A stretch of 52,247 nt of DNA from Ewingella americana ATCC 33852 (GTDB lineage: Bacteria; Pseudomonadota; Gammaproteobacteria; Enterobacterales; Enterobacteriaceae), in the NCBI RefSeq assembly GCF_000735345.1, contig NZ_JMPJ01000022.1, forward strand, positions 1 through 52,247, given 5' to 3'. Each line of letters opens with the position of its first letter. The first letter of the stretch is position 1. The notes under the pieces were generated by a model that had not been told where the DNA came from, did no database searches, and worked only from the letters and a program-made list of their open reading frames with translations. The position numbers and the translations under genes are program-made. Of the stretch, positions 1 through 7,866 are shown piece after piece.

Positions 1-29
1 CCCACGGTTTTGAAGTTAAGAAAGTTTCC

Positions 30-48
30 TCAGCTTTCCAAAAGCTGA
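30..48. repeat. Short inverted repeat downstream of hpxZ
   Basis: Eight-base arms TCAGCTTT / AAAGCTGA close over a three- to four-base loop, 17 bases past the hpxZ stop codon. It could end the leftward hpxWXYZ transcript, but no clean run of T follows the stem on the minus strand, so a terminator role is weak. Confidence 0.3.
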
Positions 49-64
49 ACCGCCCATGGTTCGG

Positions 65-448
65 TCAAACCATCAAACTGACATGTGCCGCCACGATCTT
101 CCAGCCACTCGGCATCTTCACCCATGTCTGCTGCTGGCGGCCGATTTTGTCGCTGCCTGCGCGGCGGAACTCGGTGCTGGCGACCGCCATATCGTCGCCG
201 AAGGTGGTGATGGTGGTGTTGACCAAATCACGGTCCAAACCCTGTGAAGGGCGGGAGGCGCGGAACTCGCGGATGGCTTCGATGCCGTACAGGTTCTCGC
301 CTGCGCCGAAGCGCACGGTGCGCGGGTCGTGCCAGAACAGCTCGTCGAGCACGTCAATATCATTGCTGATCAACGCCTGCTCATAACGATAAAACGCGGC
401 GTTCATTTCGGCCAAAATCGCCGGGCGATCAATATTGTCAGTTTTCAT
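65..448 (-). CDS. hpxZ: HpxZ, oxalurate catabolism protein (AtzH-like, DUF3225)
   Basis: A 127-residue protein of the SnoaL/NTF2-like DUF3225 family, to which HpxZ of the Klebsiella hpx system and AtzH belong. AtzH is an amidohydrolase acting on 1,3-dicarboxyurea in cyanuric acid breakdown. HpxZ is tied to oxalurate catabolism, but its exact reaction is less certain. Residues WHDPRTVRFG (about 39-48) and the C-terminal TWVKMPSGWKIVAAHVS are typical of the fold. The ATG at 448 is chosen because a purine-rich AGAGAAGAAAAA tract precedes it; the upstream in-frame TTG (466) lies inside that tract. It is the last gene of hpxWXYZ, 19 bases after hpxY, so it is likely cotranscribed and translationally coupled. 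Confidence 0.85.
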   Translation of the reverse strand: MKTDNIDRPAILAEMNAAFYRYEQALISNDIDVLDELFWHDPRTVRFGAGENLYGIEAIREFRASRPSQGLDRDLVNTTITTFGDDMAVASTEFRRAGSDKIGRQQQTWVKMPSGWKIVAAHVSLMV

Positions 449-467
449 TTTTTCTTCTCTGGTCAAA

Positions 468-1868
468 TTATTGTGTTACCGGTGAGGTTAACACCTTCAC
501 CACACCCTGCTGCTCAAGTGCCCACGCGGCGCGCAGACAAAGGTCTTCACGCCACGGTGGGGCAATCAGTTGTAAGCCAATCGGCAGGCCGCTGGCGGTT
601 TGCACCGGCACGGAAACTACCGGCAAACCGAGGAACGAGATCGGCTGGGTCAACATGCCCATGCTGGCGCGGGTTGGCAGGTCGGTGCCGTTAATATGAA
701 TCGTTTCCTGACCAATCAGCGTGGCACTGCACGGGGTTGAAGGGGCGATCAAAATGTCCCAGTGCTCGAACAGCGGTAGAATTTGCTGCTGGAACTGATG
801 GCGGAAACGCTGCGCCTGAACATACCACGCGGCGGGGATCATCGCCCCGGCTAATAAACGTTCGCGGGATAATGGCTCGAACTGTTCTGGCATGGCGCGC
901 AGCAGTGGCAAATATTGATTGCCGCCTTCGGAAGCGGTGATCAGGAATGCCGCCGAGCGGGCCAGTTCGGCCTGCGGCATTTCCACCTCTTCTTGCGCTT
1001 CCAGCGCCTTGGCGACTCGCTTCACGGCGGCTTTGGCGTCGTCGTCACACCACGTGGAGAAATAACCGCCGAGCACCGCGGTGCGCAAACCTTGCTGCCC
1101 GTGAGTCAGACGGCTGAAGGTTTCAGTGGTCGGTTTGTCGGCCTGAAAAGCATCCTGCGGGTCGGTGCCTTGCATTGCGTCATACACCTGAGACAGGTCG
1201 GAGGCGCAGCGAGCCAGCGGGCCGATATGGTCGAGGCTGGCGACAAACGGCTGGCTGCCGCTGCGCGAGATGCGCCCGAAGGTCGGTTTCAACCCCAGAA
1301 TGCCGGAGAGAGAAGAGGGTACGCGGATAGATCCGTTGGTATCGCTGCCGAGGCTGAAATGCACCAAGCCCGCAGCCACGGCGGCGGCAGAACCGCCCGA
1401 AGAGCCGCCCGCAATGCGTGAAGTATCGCGCGGGTTGCGGGTCACGCCGTAGTGGCTATTCTCGGTGGTGAAGCCATAGGCGTAGGCGTCCATATTCAGC
1501 ATGCCGGAGAGCAGCGCGCCTTGGCTGGCAAGGCGTGAAACTGTCCACGCGTCCTGTTGGGCGACCGGGTTTTGGCTGTTGAGGCTGGCACCCGCCAGCG
1601 TCACTTGCCCGGTGACGTCGAGCAGGTTTTTCACCGCGTAAGGCACGGCGGCCAATGGCGGTAAGGTGCCGCCGCTGGCGCGCAGTTTGTCGACTTTCGC
1701 CGCTTCGCTCAGCATGCGATCGCGGGTGACATGAGTGAAAGCGTTGAGCGTCGGATCACTCTTCTCAATATTATCTAAGGTGGCGTTGGCGATTTCAGTG
1801 GCCGACAGGTCGCCGCTTTGCAGCGCGTGGTGCAACTGGCTGATCGTTAAATCTTCAGAGCTTTTCAT
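468..1868 (-). CDS. hpxY: HpxY, AtzE-family amidase-signature amidohydrolase
   Basis: A 466-residue amidase-signature enzyme, a usual length for the family. The Ser-cisSer-Lys triad is visible: Lys80 in VPYAVKN, Ser156 in GGSSGGS and the nucleophile Ser180 in NGSIRVPSS. It is closest to AtzE, which hydrolyses 1-carboxybiuret together with the small subunit AtzG. In hpx clusters this gene is assigned to oxalurate degradation. Its ATG overlaps the hpxX stop by four bases (ATGA at 1865-1868), so HpxX and HpxY are almost certainly made in equal amounts. That fits an AtzE-AtzG-like complex. The function comes from family and context; the exact substrate is not read from the sequence. Confidence 0.87.
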   Translation of the reverse strand: MKSSEDLTISQLHHALQSGDLSATEIANATLDNIEKSDPTLNAFTHVTRDRMLSEAAKVDKLRASGGTLPPLAAVPYAVKNLLDVTGQVTLAGASLNSQNPVAQQDAWTVSRLASQGALLSGMLNMDAYAYGFTTENSHYGVTRNPRDTSRIAGGSSGGSAAAVAAGLVHFSLGSDTNGSIRVPSSLSGILGLKPTFGRISRSGSQPFVASLDHIGPLARCASDLSQVYDAMQGTDPQDAFQADKPTTETFSRLTHGQQGLRTAVLGGYFSTWCDDDAKAAVKRVAKALEAQEEVEMPQAELARSAAFLITASEGGNQYLPLLRAMPEQFEPLSRERLLAGAMIPAAWYVQAQRFRHQFQQQILPLFEHWDILIAPSTPCSATLIGQETIHINGTDLPTRASMGMLTQPISFLGLPVVSVPVQTASGLPIGLQLIAPPWREDLCLRAAWALEQQGVVKVLTSPVTQ

Positions 1869-2062
1869 GCGTGATAAACCCCGGCGATTTCCAGACGCGG
1901 GTCCAGCGGCAGATCCATCAAAGGCTGCGCCATCTGCGCGATGCGGCTGAACTGTGCCAATAACTCCTGACGACGGGCGTCGTCGAGTTCCAATGCCAGC
2001 ACGGACTCCATCTGGCTGATGTAGGCGGCCCAGTCGGCTGGGCGCGATGTTGTTTTGCTCAT
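1865..2062 (-). CDS. hpxX: HpxX, small AtzG-like partner of HpxY (DUF4089)
   Basis: A 65-residue protein with the AtzG/DUF4089 look: a short helical start (DWAAYISQMESVLALEL), then a linker rich in Asp and Arg, and a conserved C-terminal stretch LDLPLDPRLEIAGVYHA-like. AtzG-type proteins are structural subunits needed for the solubility and stability of the AtzE-type amidase. The four-base overlap with hpxY supports the same partnership here. No catalytic residues are recognisable. It starts with ATG 21 bases after hpxW stops. Confidence 0.83.
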   Translation of the reverse strand: MSKTTSRPADWAAYISQMESVLALELDDARRQELLAQFSRIAQMAQPLMDLPLDPRLEIAGVYHA

Positions 2063-2082
2063 AGTGTTTCCCCTGTCAAAAA

Positions 2083-3669
2083 TTAGAATCCGGCGGCGCT
2101 GCCGTTGCTGCGCGGGTCAAACGCGCCTTCAAACATGCCGTTGGTGTGGCGCACAATCGCCCCCGCGTGCCCGACCGCTTCGCTGTAATCTGCCAGCAGT
2201 TCTACTTCGTGGCCGCGCTGGCGCAGACCGGCTAGGGTGGCGTGTTCGAAACGCCCCTCCAGCTTTAATGAGTCCGAGCTTTCGCCCCAAGTGCGGCCCA
2301 GCAGCCAGCGCGGGCCGCTGATCGCCTGCTGCAATGACTGGCCTTGCACCACGTGGCGGATAAACACCGCCGCCTGCGTCTGCGGCTGGCCGTCGCCGCC
2401 CATTGAGCCGTAAACCATGGTGCGCCCGTCATACAGGCGCGCGGCGGCAGGGTTGAGGGTGTGGAAGGGCTGTTTGCCCGGTGCCAGCGCCAGCAGGTGG
2501 TCGGCGTCGAGGCTGAACGAGGCGCCGCGGTTCTGCCACAGCACGCCGCTTTCCGGTAGCACCACGCCGCTGCCAAATTCGTGATAAATGCTCTGAATGA
2601 AGGAAACCGATAGCCCGCTGCTGTCCATCACGCCCATCCACACGGTGTCGCCCGGACCTTTGCCTTTGCCCCAGTCGGCGGCGCAGTGCGGGTTAATGCG
2701 GGTGGCGAGGGCATCGAGGTAGTCGGGTGCCAGCAGGCTTTGGGCGTCCTGCGTCATCATTTTTGGGTCGGTGATGTAACGGTCGCGCAGGCCGAAGGCC
2801 AGCTTGGTGGCTTCCACCACGCTATGAATGGTCGCGCCTTCGTCCATGGTTTCCAGCGGCAGGCGGTCAGTCAGGCCGAGGATCGCCAGCGACACTAAAC
2901 CCTGCGTCGGTGGCGTCAGGTTGAAGATTTCGCCTTTGCTGTGCTTGAGGCGCAGCGGGTTGCGGCGCTGCGGGCGATAGGCCGCCAGATCGTCGCGGGT
3001 CAGCGGCATGCCCAATTTCTGCATGTCGGCGGCGAGGCTGTCTGCCAGTTCGCCGCGATAGAAGCTGTCCAGTCCGTCTTCGCACAGCATGGAAAGCGTC
3101 GAGGCCAGCTGCGGCTGGGTAAAGCGTGTCCCGGCGCGCGGGATCTCGCCATACGGCAGGAAGACATCGGCGAAAGAGCGGATGTCGCGCAGTTCGTGGT
3201 GCTTGGCGCGGGTGGCAGCCTCCTGCGAGGCGGTCACCGGAATGCCATCGGCGGCGTAGCGAATAGCGTCACCCAGCAGGCGCGACAGCGGCTTTTGCTC
3301 GCCTCCCAGCTCGGCGGAAACCTTCAGCGCCTCGTGCCAACCGCCGACGGTGCCCGCCACGGTCAGGGCGGCTTTCGGGCCACGATGGGGAATGTGAGTC
3401 TCACCGGCGTAGAAATCCAGCGTGGCGTGCGTTCCGGCTGCGCCGCTGGCGTCGATGGCAATCGGGTTGCCCTGCGGCGGCACAATCAGCCAAAAACCGT
3501 CGCCCCCCAACCCGTTCATATGTGGGTAAACCACGGCGATAGTGGCGGCGGCGGCGACCATGGCTTCAATGGCGTTACCGCCTTCGCGCAGCACCGCAAG
3601 CGCACTTTGGCTGGCGAGATGATGGGGGGTGACCGCCATACCGAGCGGCGAACTGTTACTGTTGATCAT
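2083..3669 (-). CDS. hpxW: HpxW, oxamate amidohydrolase (gamma-glutamyltransferase family)
   Basis: A 528-residue Ntn hydrolase of the gamma-glutamyltranspeptidase superfamily. Klebsiella HpxW hydrolyses oxamate to oxalate and ammonia. The autoprocessing nucleophile is Thr342 in GPGDTVWMG; the following FGSGVVLPESG matches the family's small-subunit loop. There is no signal peptide, unlike periplasmic Ggt, which fits a cytoplasmic amidohydrolase. The start is the ATG at 3669 (protein MINSNSS), preceded by AAGGACCACCC; an upstream in-frame ATG at 3723 would add 18 unconserved residues. It is the first gene of the leftward hpxWXYZ operon and diverges from the RpiR-family gene. Confidence 0.87.
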   Translation of the reverse strand: MINSNSSPLGMAVTPHHLASQSALAVLREGGNAIEAMVAAAATIAVVYPHMNGLGGDGFWLIVPPQGNPIAIDASGAAGTHATLDFYAGETHIPHRGPKAALTVAGTVGGWHEALKVSAELGGEQKPLSRLLGDAIRYAADGIPVTASQEAATRAKHHELRDIRSFADVFLPYGEIPRAGTRFTQPQLASTLSMLCEDGLDSFYRGELADSLAADMQKLGMPLTRDDLAAYRPQRRNPLRLKHSKGEIFNLTPPTQGLVSLAILGLTDRLPLETMDEGATIHSVVEATKLAFGLRDRYITDPKMMTQDAQSLLAPDYLDALATRINPHCAADWGKGKGPGDTVWMGVMDSSGLSVSFIQSIYHEFGSGVVLPESGVLWQNRGASFSLDADHLLALAPGKQPFHTLNPAAARLYDGRTMVYGSMGGDGQPQTQAAVFIRHVVQGQSLQQAISGPRWLLGRTWGESSDSLKLEGRFEHATLAGLRQRGHEVELLADYSEAVGHAGAIVRHTNGMFEGAFDPRSNGSAAGF

Positions 3670-3731
3670 GGGTGGTCCTTGGCTTGTTTTTCTGCTGAAT
3701 AACAAGCAAGAGATGTTCCACATCGGCAGGA

Positions 3732-3750
3732 ATTCACTACTTTGGTGAAT
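3732..3750. promoter_or_regulatory. Candidate operator between hpxW and the RpiR-family gene
   Basis: A perfect inverted repeat ATTCAC-N7-GTGAAT sits in the 152-base divergent intergenic region, about 63 bases from hpxW and 72 bases from the regulator start. Its symmetry, size and position fit a site bound by the adjacent dimeric regulator. This is inference; no second copy was found by eye upstream of the transporter operon. Confidence 0.4.
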
Positions 3751-3821
3751 AATTTATGTTGCAAGGATAGATGCCGCACATGATATGTTCGCCCTGAAAC
3801 GAGAGTTGCGTAGGAGCAACA

Positions 3822-4661
3822 ATGAAACAAATCGATGAGCGGCTGCGCGAGCACTATCCCGAGCTGACGCCGCAGGAGCAGCGGGTGGCGGACTTTATCT
3901 TCGCCAACATTGATGACCTGATGAGCTACAACAGCGCCGAGCTGGCGCGGCTGAGTGATGTGTCGAAAGCCACGGTCAGCCGCCTGTTCAAGCGTCTTGG
4001 TTACCCGAGCTACCGCGATATGCGCGACGAAGTGCGCACCCTGCGCCAGAGCGGTATGCCGCTGACCGACAGCCGTGACGCGGTGCAGGGCAACACCCTG
4101 TTATCGCGCCACTATAAGCAGGAAATGGCCAATCTGACCCAGTGGATTAACCAGATTGATGACCAGCAGTTCACCGCCGTAATTGCTGCGCTGAGCAAGG
4201 CGCGGCAGGTGCGTTTACTGGGATTTCGCAACAGTTATCCGGTGGCGCTACACCTGCGCCAGCAGCTGGTGCAGGTGCGTCAGGGCGTGATGATGATGCC
4301 GCAGCCGGGGCAAACGCTGGCGGAAGAGCTGGTGGATTTAACCGAGCAGGACGTGGTGATTTTCGTGGCGTTTCGCCGCAGGCCGCGCGCGGCAAGGGCT
4401 ATCCTCAGCCAGCTTCAGGCCTTGAATGTGCCAGTATTGCTGATTTGCGAACCTCAGGCGCAGTCGTTGTTACCCATGGCGCGCTGGCATTTGGCGGCTT
4501 CTCTCGACAGCGTGTCGGCCTTCGACTCCTACTCGGCGGCGATGAGTTTGGCGAATCTGCTGAGTAACGCTTTGCTGCATGAAATGCTGGCTTCCGGCCG
4601 ACAAAGAATTCATCAAATCAGCGACCTTTATAGCGACCTCGACGAGCTAGAACAGCGCTAA
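3822..4661 (+). CDS. MurR/RpiR-family transcriptional regulator of the hpx/ureide locus
   Basis: A 279-residue regulator with an N-terminal HTH of the RpiR type (about residues 1-77, with SAELARLSDVSKATVSRLFKR-like recognition helices). A SIS domain (about 125-260, starting near RQVRLLGFRNSYPVALHLRQ) normally senses a phosphosugar or related small molecule. AGGAG lies just before the ATG. It sits between the divergent hpxWXYZ operon and the codirectional ABC transporter-hpxJK operon, so it probably controls both in response to a ureide intermediate. The ligand is unknown. Confidence 0.85.
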   Translation: MKQIDERLREHYPELTPQEQRVADFIFANIDDLMSYNSAELARLSDVSKATVSRLFKRLGYPSYRDMRDEVRTLRQSGMPLTDSRDAVQGNTLLSRHYKQEMANLTQWINQIDDQQFTAVIAALSKARQVRLLGFRNSYPVALHLRQQLVQVRQGVMMMPQPGQTLAEELVDLTEQDVVIFVAFRRRPRAARAILSQLQALNVPVLLICEPQAQSLLPMARWHLAASLDSVSAFDSYSAAMSLANLLSNALLHEMLASGRQRIHQISDLYSDLDELEQR

Positions 4662-4689
4662 ACCCTGCCTCTTTTTTCTCTGCTTCACC

Positions 4690-4849
4690 GTTGTGCATCA
4701 TTTCAGGCGCTTTTTTGGTGCCTGCGCACAACAGTAGTGCAACAACTTACCTTCTCCGTTTACCTCGTTGCCCCGTGACGAGGCAACGCGTTTCACCTTC
4801 TCTCCTTTTATAGCTGGTTTTTAGCGCCTGCGGCTTGGGCGCAGCGCTA
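4690..4849. repeat. Three successive inverted repeats between the regulator and the ABC operon
   Basis: In the 281-base gap: (1) GTTGTGC 4690-4696 pairs with GCACAAC 4726-4732, enclosing CAGGCGC/GGTGCCTG around a T-run; (2) CGTTGCC 4766-4772 pairs with GGCAACG 4782-4788; (3) TAGCGC 4822-4827 pairs with GCGCTA 4844-4849. The first may terminate the regulator transcript. The others may be operators or leader structure for the transporter operon that starts at 4943. Confidence 0.45.
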
Positions 4850-4942
4850 TTTCACCCATTGCATTGCTTTTGGCACATTAGTTGCAAAACACAATTTATA
4901 AGAATCTAACGTTTCACAAATTTAATCACCGGAGATAATCTA

Positions 4943-5734
4943 ATGAAAATGAACAAACGGTTGTTGGCTTGGGTTGGTGCAGCAATGTTGGTTTTCCAGG
5001 CGTCGAGCGTGATGGCCGACCAGCTGCAAGATATTCAAAAGCGCGGCGTGCTGCGGGTTGCGGTGCCACAGGACTTCCCGCCGTTTGGTTCAGTGGGTAC
5101 GGATTTGCAGCCTGCAGGTTATGACATCGACATGGCGCATTACCTCGCCGATAAGATGAAACTTAAGTTGCAGCTGGTTCCGGTGAGCAGCGCCAACCGC
5201 GTGCCTTACCTGCAAACCGACAAAGTGGACTTGGTTATCTCTAGTCTGGGTAAGAACGCCGAGCGTGAAAAAGTGATCGACTTCAGCAATGCCTACGCGC
5301 CGTTCTTCCTCGGCGTATTTGGTGCGAAGGGCGATAACGTGACTGACCTGAATGGTCTGGCGAACAAGACGGTGGGCGTGACCCGCGGCGCGGTTGAAGA
5401 CTTGGCGCTGACCGCCGTGGCACCGAAAGACACCAAAATTCAGCGTTACGAAGACAACAACACCACGCTGTCAGCTTACCTGTCTGGTCAGGTGGAGCTT
5501 ATCGCCACTGGCAACTTAGTGGTGGCGGCGATTGCTCGCCAGAACCCGGAAAAAGCGCCGGTTTCCAAAGTGTTGTTGAAGGATTCGCCATGTTTCGTTG
5601 GCCTGCGTAAAGACGAGCCAGCGTTGAAAGATAAAGTGAACGCGCTGATTGCTCAAGCCGTGGCTGACAAGACCCTGAACGCGCTTTCCGAAAAATGGAT
5701 GAAAGCACCGCTGCCTGCGAATCTGGGTTCCTGA
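4943..5734 (+). CDS. ABC transporter periplasmic substrate-binding protein
   Basis: A 263-residue family-3 (SBP_bac_3) binding protein. A cleavable signal peptide ends near SSVMA (about residue 25). The mature protein opens with the family pattern RGVLRVAVPQDFPPFG and carries GYDIDMAHYLA and DLVISSLGKNAERE. It should capture a small polar, amino-acid-like solute in the periplasm and deliver it to the two permeases encoded next. Gene context (hpxJ, hpxK, hpxWXYZ) suggests allantoate, oxalurate or another ureide, which is inference. GGAG lies 8 bases before the ATG. Confidence 0.88.
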   Translation: MKMNKRLLAWVGAAMLVFQASSVMADQLQDIQKRGVLRVAVPQDFPPFGSVGTDLQPAGYDIDMAHYLADKMKLKLQLVPVSSANRVPYLQTDKVDLVISSLGKNAEREKVIDFSNAYAPFFLGVFGAKGDNVTDLNGLANKTVGVTRGAVEDLALTAVAPKDTKIQRYEDNNTTLSAYLSGQVELIATGNLVVAAIARQNPEKAPVSKVLLKDSPCFVGLRKDEPALKDKVNALIAQAVADKTLNALSEKWMKAPLPANLGS

Positions 5735-5755
5735 GCAGGATAGGGGAGAAAGAGC

Positions 5756-6421
5756 ATGACCTACCAGCTGAATTTTCTTGCGCTGTGGCCGTATATGCCG
5801 GAGCTGTTGTCCGGCCTGTGGACCACTATCCAGCTGACAGTCATGGCGACGGTTGGTGGTATCGCAATCGGTATCTGCGGAGCTGCCATCCGTTGCGGCA
5901 GTAACAAAACGCTGCGCACGGTGTGGGGCATTTATGTCGAAATTATCCGTAACACGCCGTTCGTGGTGCAGCTGTTCTTCATCGTGTTTGGTCTGCCGGG
6001 CATTGGCCTGAAAATGACCGCCGGTGAGGCGGCGCTGCTGGCGATGCTGATTAACCTAGGTGCCTACAGCACAGAGATCATCCGCGCCGGGATTCAGGTG
6101 ACGCCGAAAGGCCAGTGGGAAGCCGGGCGAGTGCTGGGTTTGACCCGCAGCCAGACCTTTTTACGGGTGGTGCTGCCGCCGTCGCTGAAGCGGATTTATC
6201 CGGCGCTGGTCAGCCAGTGCATCATTGTGATGCTCGGCTCGTCGGTGGTGTCGCAGGTGTCGTATGAGGAATTGACCTTCGCGGCCAACTTAATTCAGTC
6301 GCGCACCTTCCTGAGTTTTGAGGTGTATTTGGTGACAACGCTGTTCTACCTGCTGTTGTCGGTGGCGATGCGTCAGCTGCTGTTGTTTGCAGGCCGCCGC
6401 TTCTTTGGGAGTTACAGCTGA
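5756..6421 (+). CDS. ABC transporter permease (polar amino acid type), first subunit
   Basis: A 221-residue His/Glu/Gln/Arg-type permease with about five membrane spans. The EAA coupling loop is visible as GQWEAGRVLGLTRSQTFLRV. The early motif EIIRNTPFVVQLFFIVFGLP is diagnostic of the PAAT family. It would form the heterodimeric channel with the next gene product. GGGGAG precedes the ATG, and its TGA overlaps the next ATG by one base, so the two subunits are translationally coupled. Confidence 0.88.
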   Translation: MTYQLNFLALWPYMPELLSGLWTTIQLTVMATVGGIAIGICGAAIRCGSNKTLRTVWGIYVEIIRNTPFVVQLFFIVFGLPGIGLKMTAGEAALLAMLINLGAYSTEIIRAGIQVTPKGQWEAGRVLGLTRSQTFLRVVLPPSLKRIYPALVSQCIIVMLGSSVVSQVSYEELTFAANLIQSRTFLSFEVYLVTTLFYLLLSVAMRQLLLFAGRRFFGSYS

Positions 6422-7074
6422 TGATGACCTTTACCGATTGGGACATCGTGCGCAACCTGCTGTTGGCGGCGCGCTGGACCATTTTGCTGTCGCTGACGGC
6501 GTTTATCGGCGGCACCTTAGTGACCTTGCCACTGCTGTTGATTCGCCTGACCAAGCGCAGCTGGCCGACCCGCACGGTGCGTTTGTACTCAGAGCTGTTT
6601 CAGGGGACGCCGCTGCTGATGCAGCTGTTCTTGGCCTTCTTCGGACTGGGGCTGTTTGGCATAGATGTCAGCCCGTGGACCGCCGCCGCGCTGGCGCTGA
6701 CGCTCTATACCAGCGCCTACTTGGTGGACATCTGGAGTGGCAGTATTGAAGCCTTGCCAAAGGGCCAGTGGGAAGCATGCCGCTGTCTGGGGCTGAGTTT
6801 CAGCCAGACCCTGTGGCGCGTGATTGCTCCGCAGGCGCTGCGGATTGCGATTGCGCCGACGGTGGGGTTCTCGGTGCAGGTGATTAAAGGTACGGCGCTG
6901 GCGTCAATCATCGGGTTTGTCGAGCTGACCAAGGCCGGAACTATGTTGACCAACGTGACCTATCAGCCGTTCAAAGTGTTTGGATTAGTGGCGCTAGGCT
7001 ACTTCCTGATGTGTTATCCGCTGTCGATGTACAGTCACTATCTTGAAAAATCGCTGCGTGGAGAGAACAAATAA
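6421..7074 (+). CDS. ABC transporter permease (polar amino acid type), second subunit
   Basis: A 217-residue paralogue of the preceding permease, with the same hallmarks: SELFQGTPLLMQLFLAFFGL near the start and the EAA loop GQWEACRCLGLSFSQTLWRV. It starts in a TGATG overlap with the first permease and ends in a TAATG overlap with the ATPase gene, so three genes are tightly coupled. It is the other half of the inner-membrane channel for the ureide or amino acid importer. Confidence 0.88.
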   Translation: MMTFTDWDIVRNLLLAARWTILLSLTAFIGGTLVTLPLLLIRLTKRSWPTRTVRLYSELFQGTPLLMQLFLAFFGLGLFGIDVSPWTAAALALTLYTSAYLVDIWSGSIEALPKGQWEACRCLGLSFSQTLWRVIAPQALRIAIAPTVGFSVQVIKGTALASIIGFVELTKAGTMLTNVTYQPFKVFGLVALGYFLMCYPLSMYSHYLEKSLRGENK

Positions 7075-7823
7075 TGCCGCTGATCACTATCAACCAAGTG
7101 CAAAAATATTACGGTCAGAACCACGTATTGAAAGGCGTGGATCTGGATATCGACGGCGGCGAAGTGATCTCGATTATCGGCCGCAGCGGTTCGGGGAAAA
7201 GCACCTTGCTGCGCTGCATTAACGGGCTGGAAGGCTATCAGGACGGCAGCATCAAGCTGGGCGGCATGACCATCACCAACCGCGATTCTCAAGCGCGCGA
7301 AATCAGCCGCTCGGTGGGAATGGTGTTCCAAAACTTCAACCTGTTCCCGCACATGACCGCGCTGGAAAACGTCATGCTGGCTCCTCGCCGCGTGCTGGGG
7401 AAATCAGCTGCCGAGTGCCGCGAGCTGGCGGCACAGATGCTGGCGAAAGTGGGGTTGGCGGACCGGATGGACTATTACCCTTCCAACCTGTCTGGCGGCC
7501 AACAGCAGCGCGTGGCGATTGCCCGCGCGCTGGCGATGAACCCGAAAGTGCTGCTGTGTGACGAAATTACCTCGGCGCTGGACCCCGAGCTGGTGGGCGA
7601 AGTGCTGAAAGTGCTGGAGCAGCTAGCGAAAGAGGGCATGACGCTGGTGCTGGTGACGCACGAAATGAATTTTGCCCGCGAAGTGGGCGACCGCGTGGTG
7701 TTTATGCATCAAGGCACCGTGTGGGAACAAGGCGAAAGCCGGGCGCTGTTTGCCAACCCGCAAACTGCCGAACTCAAACAATTTATCGCGTCGGTGCGCG
7801 GCTTAAACGAGGCTGCCGTCTGA
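7074..7823 (+). CDS. ABC transporter ATP-binding protein (polar amino acid type)
   Basis: A 249-residue ATPase with Walker A GRSGSGKST (36-44), a Q-loop in MVFQNFNLFPHMT, the signature LSGGQQQRVAIARAL, Walker B VLLCDEITSALDPE and the H-loop VLVTHEMNF. This pattern is that of GlnQ/HisP-type ATPases. Its start overlaps the permease stop by one base. It powers uptake by the importer encoded at 4943-7074. It is 43 bases upstream of hpxJ, so transport and catabolism are probably one transcript. Confidence 0.9.
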   Translation: MPLITINQVQKYYGQNHVLKGVDLDIDGGEVISIIGRSGSGKSTLLRCINGLEGYQDGSIKLGGMTITNRDSQAREISRSVGMVFQNFNLFPHMTALENVMLAPRRVLGKSAAECRELAAQMLAKVGLADRMDYYPSNLSGGQQQRVAIARALAMNPKVLLCDEITSALDPELVGEVLKVLEQLAKEGMTLVLVTHEMNFAREVGDRVVFMHQGTVWEQGESRALFANPQTAELKQFIASVRGLNEAAV

Positions 7824-7866
7824 TGAAAACAACTCAACTCGACTCAACGACTTTAAAGGACTAACC

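Noticed and set aside
2941-3702. Long plus-strand open frame (253 codons) opposite hpxW
   Set aside because: It is an antisense shadow of a G+C-rich real gene: composition low in complexity, no family motifs, no ribosome site.
4690-4849. CRISPR-like repeats
   Set aside because: The three inverted repeats differ in sequence and show no regular spacing or direct repetition.
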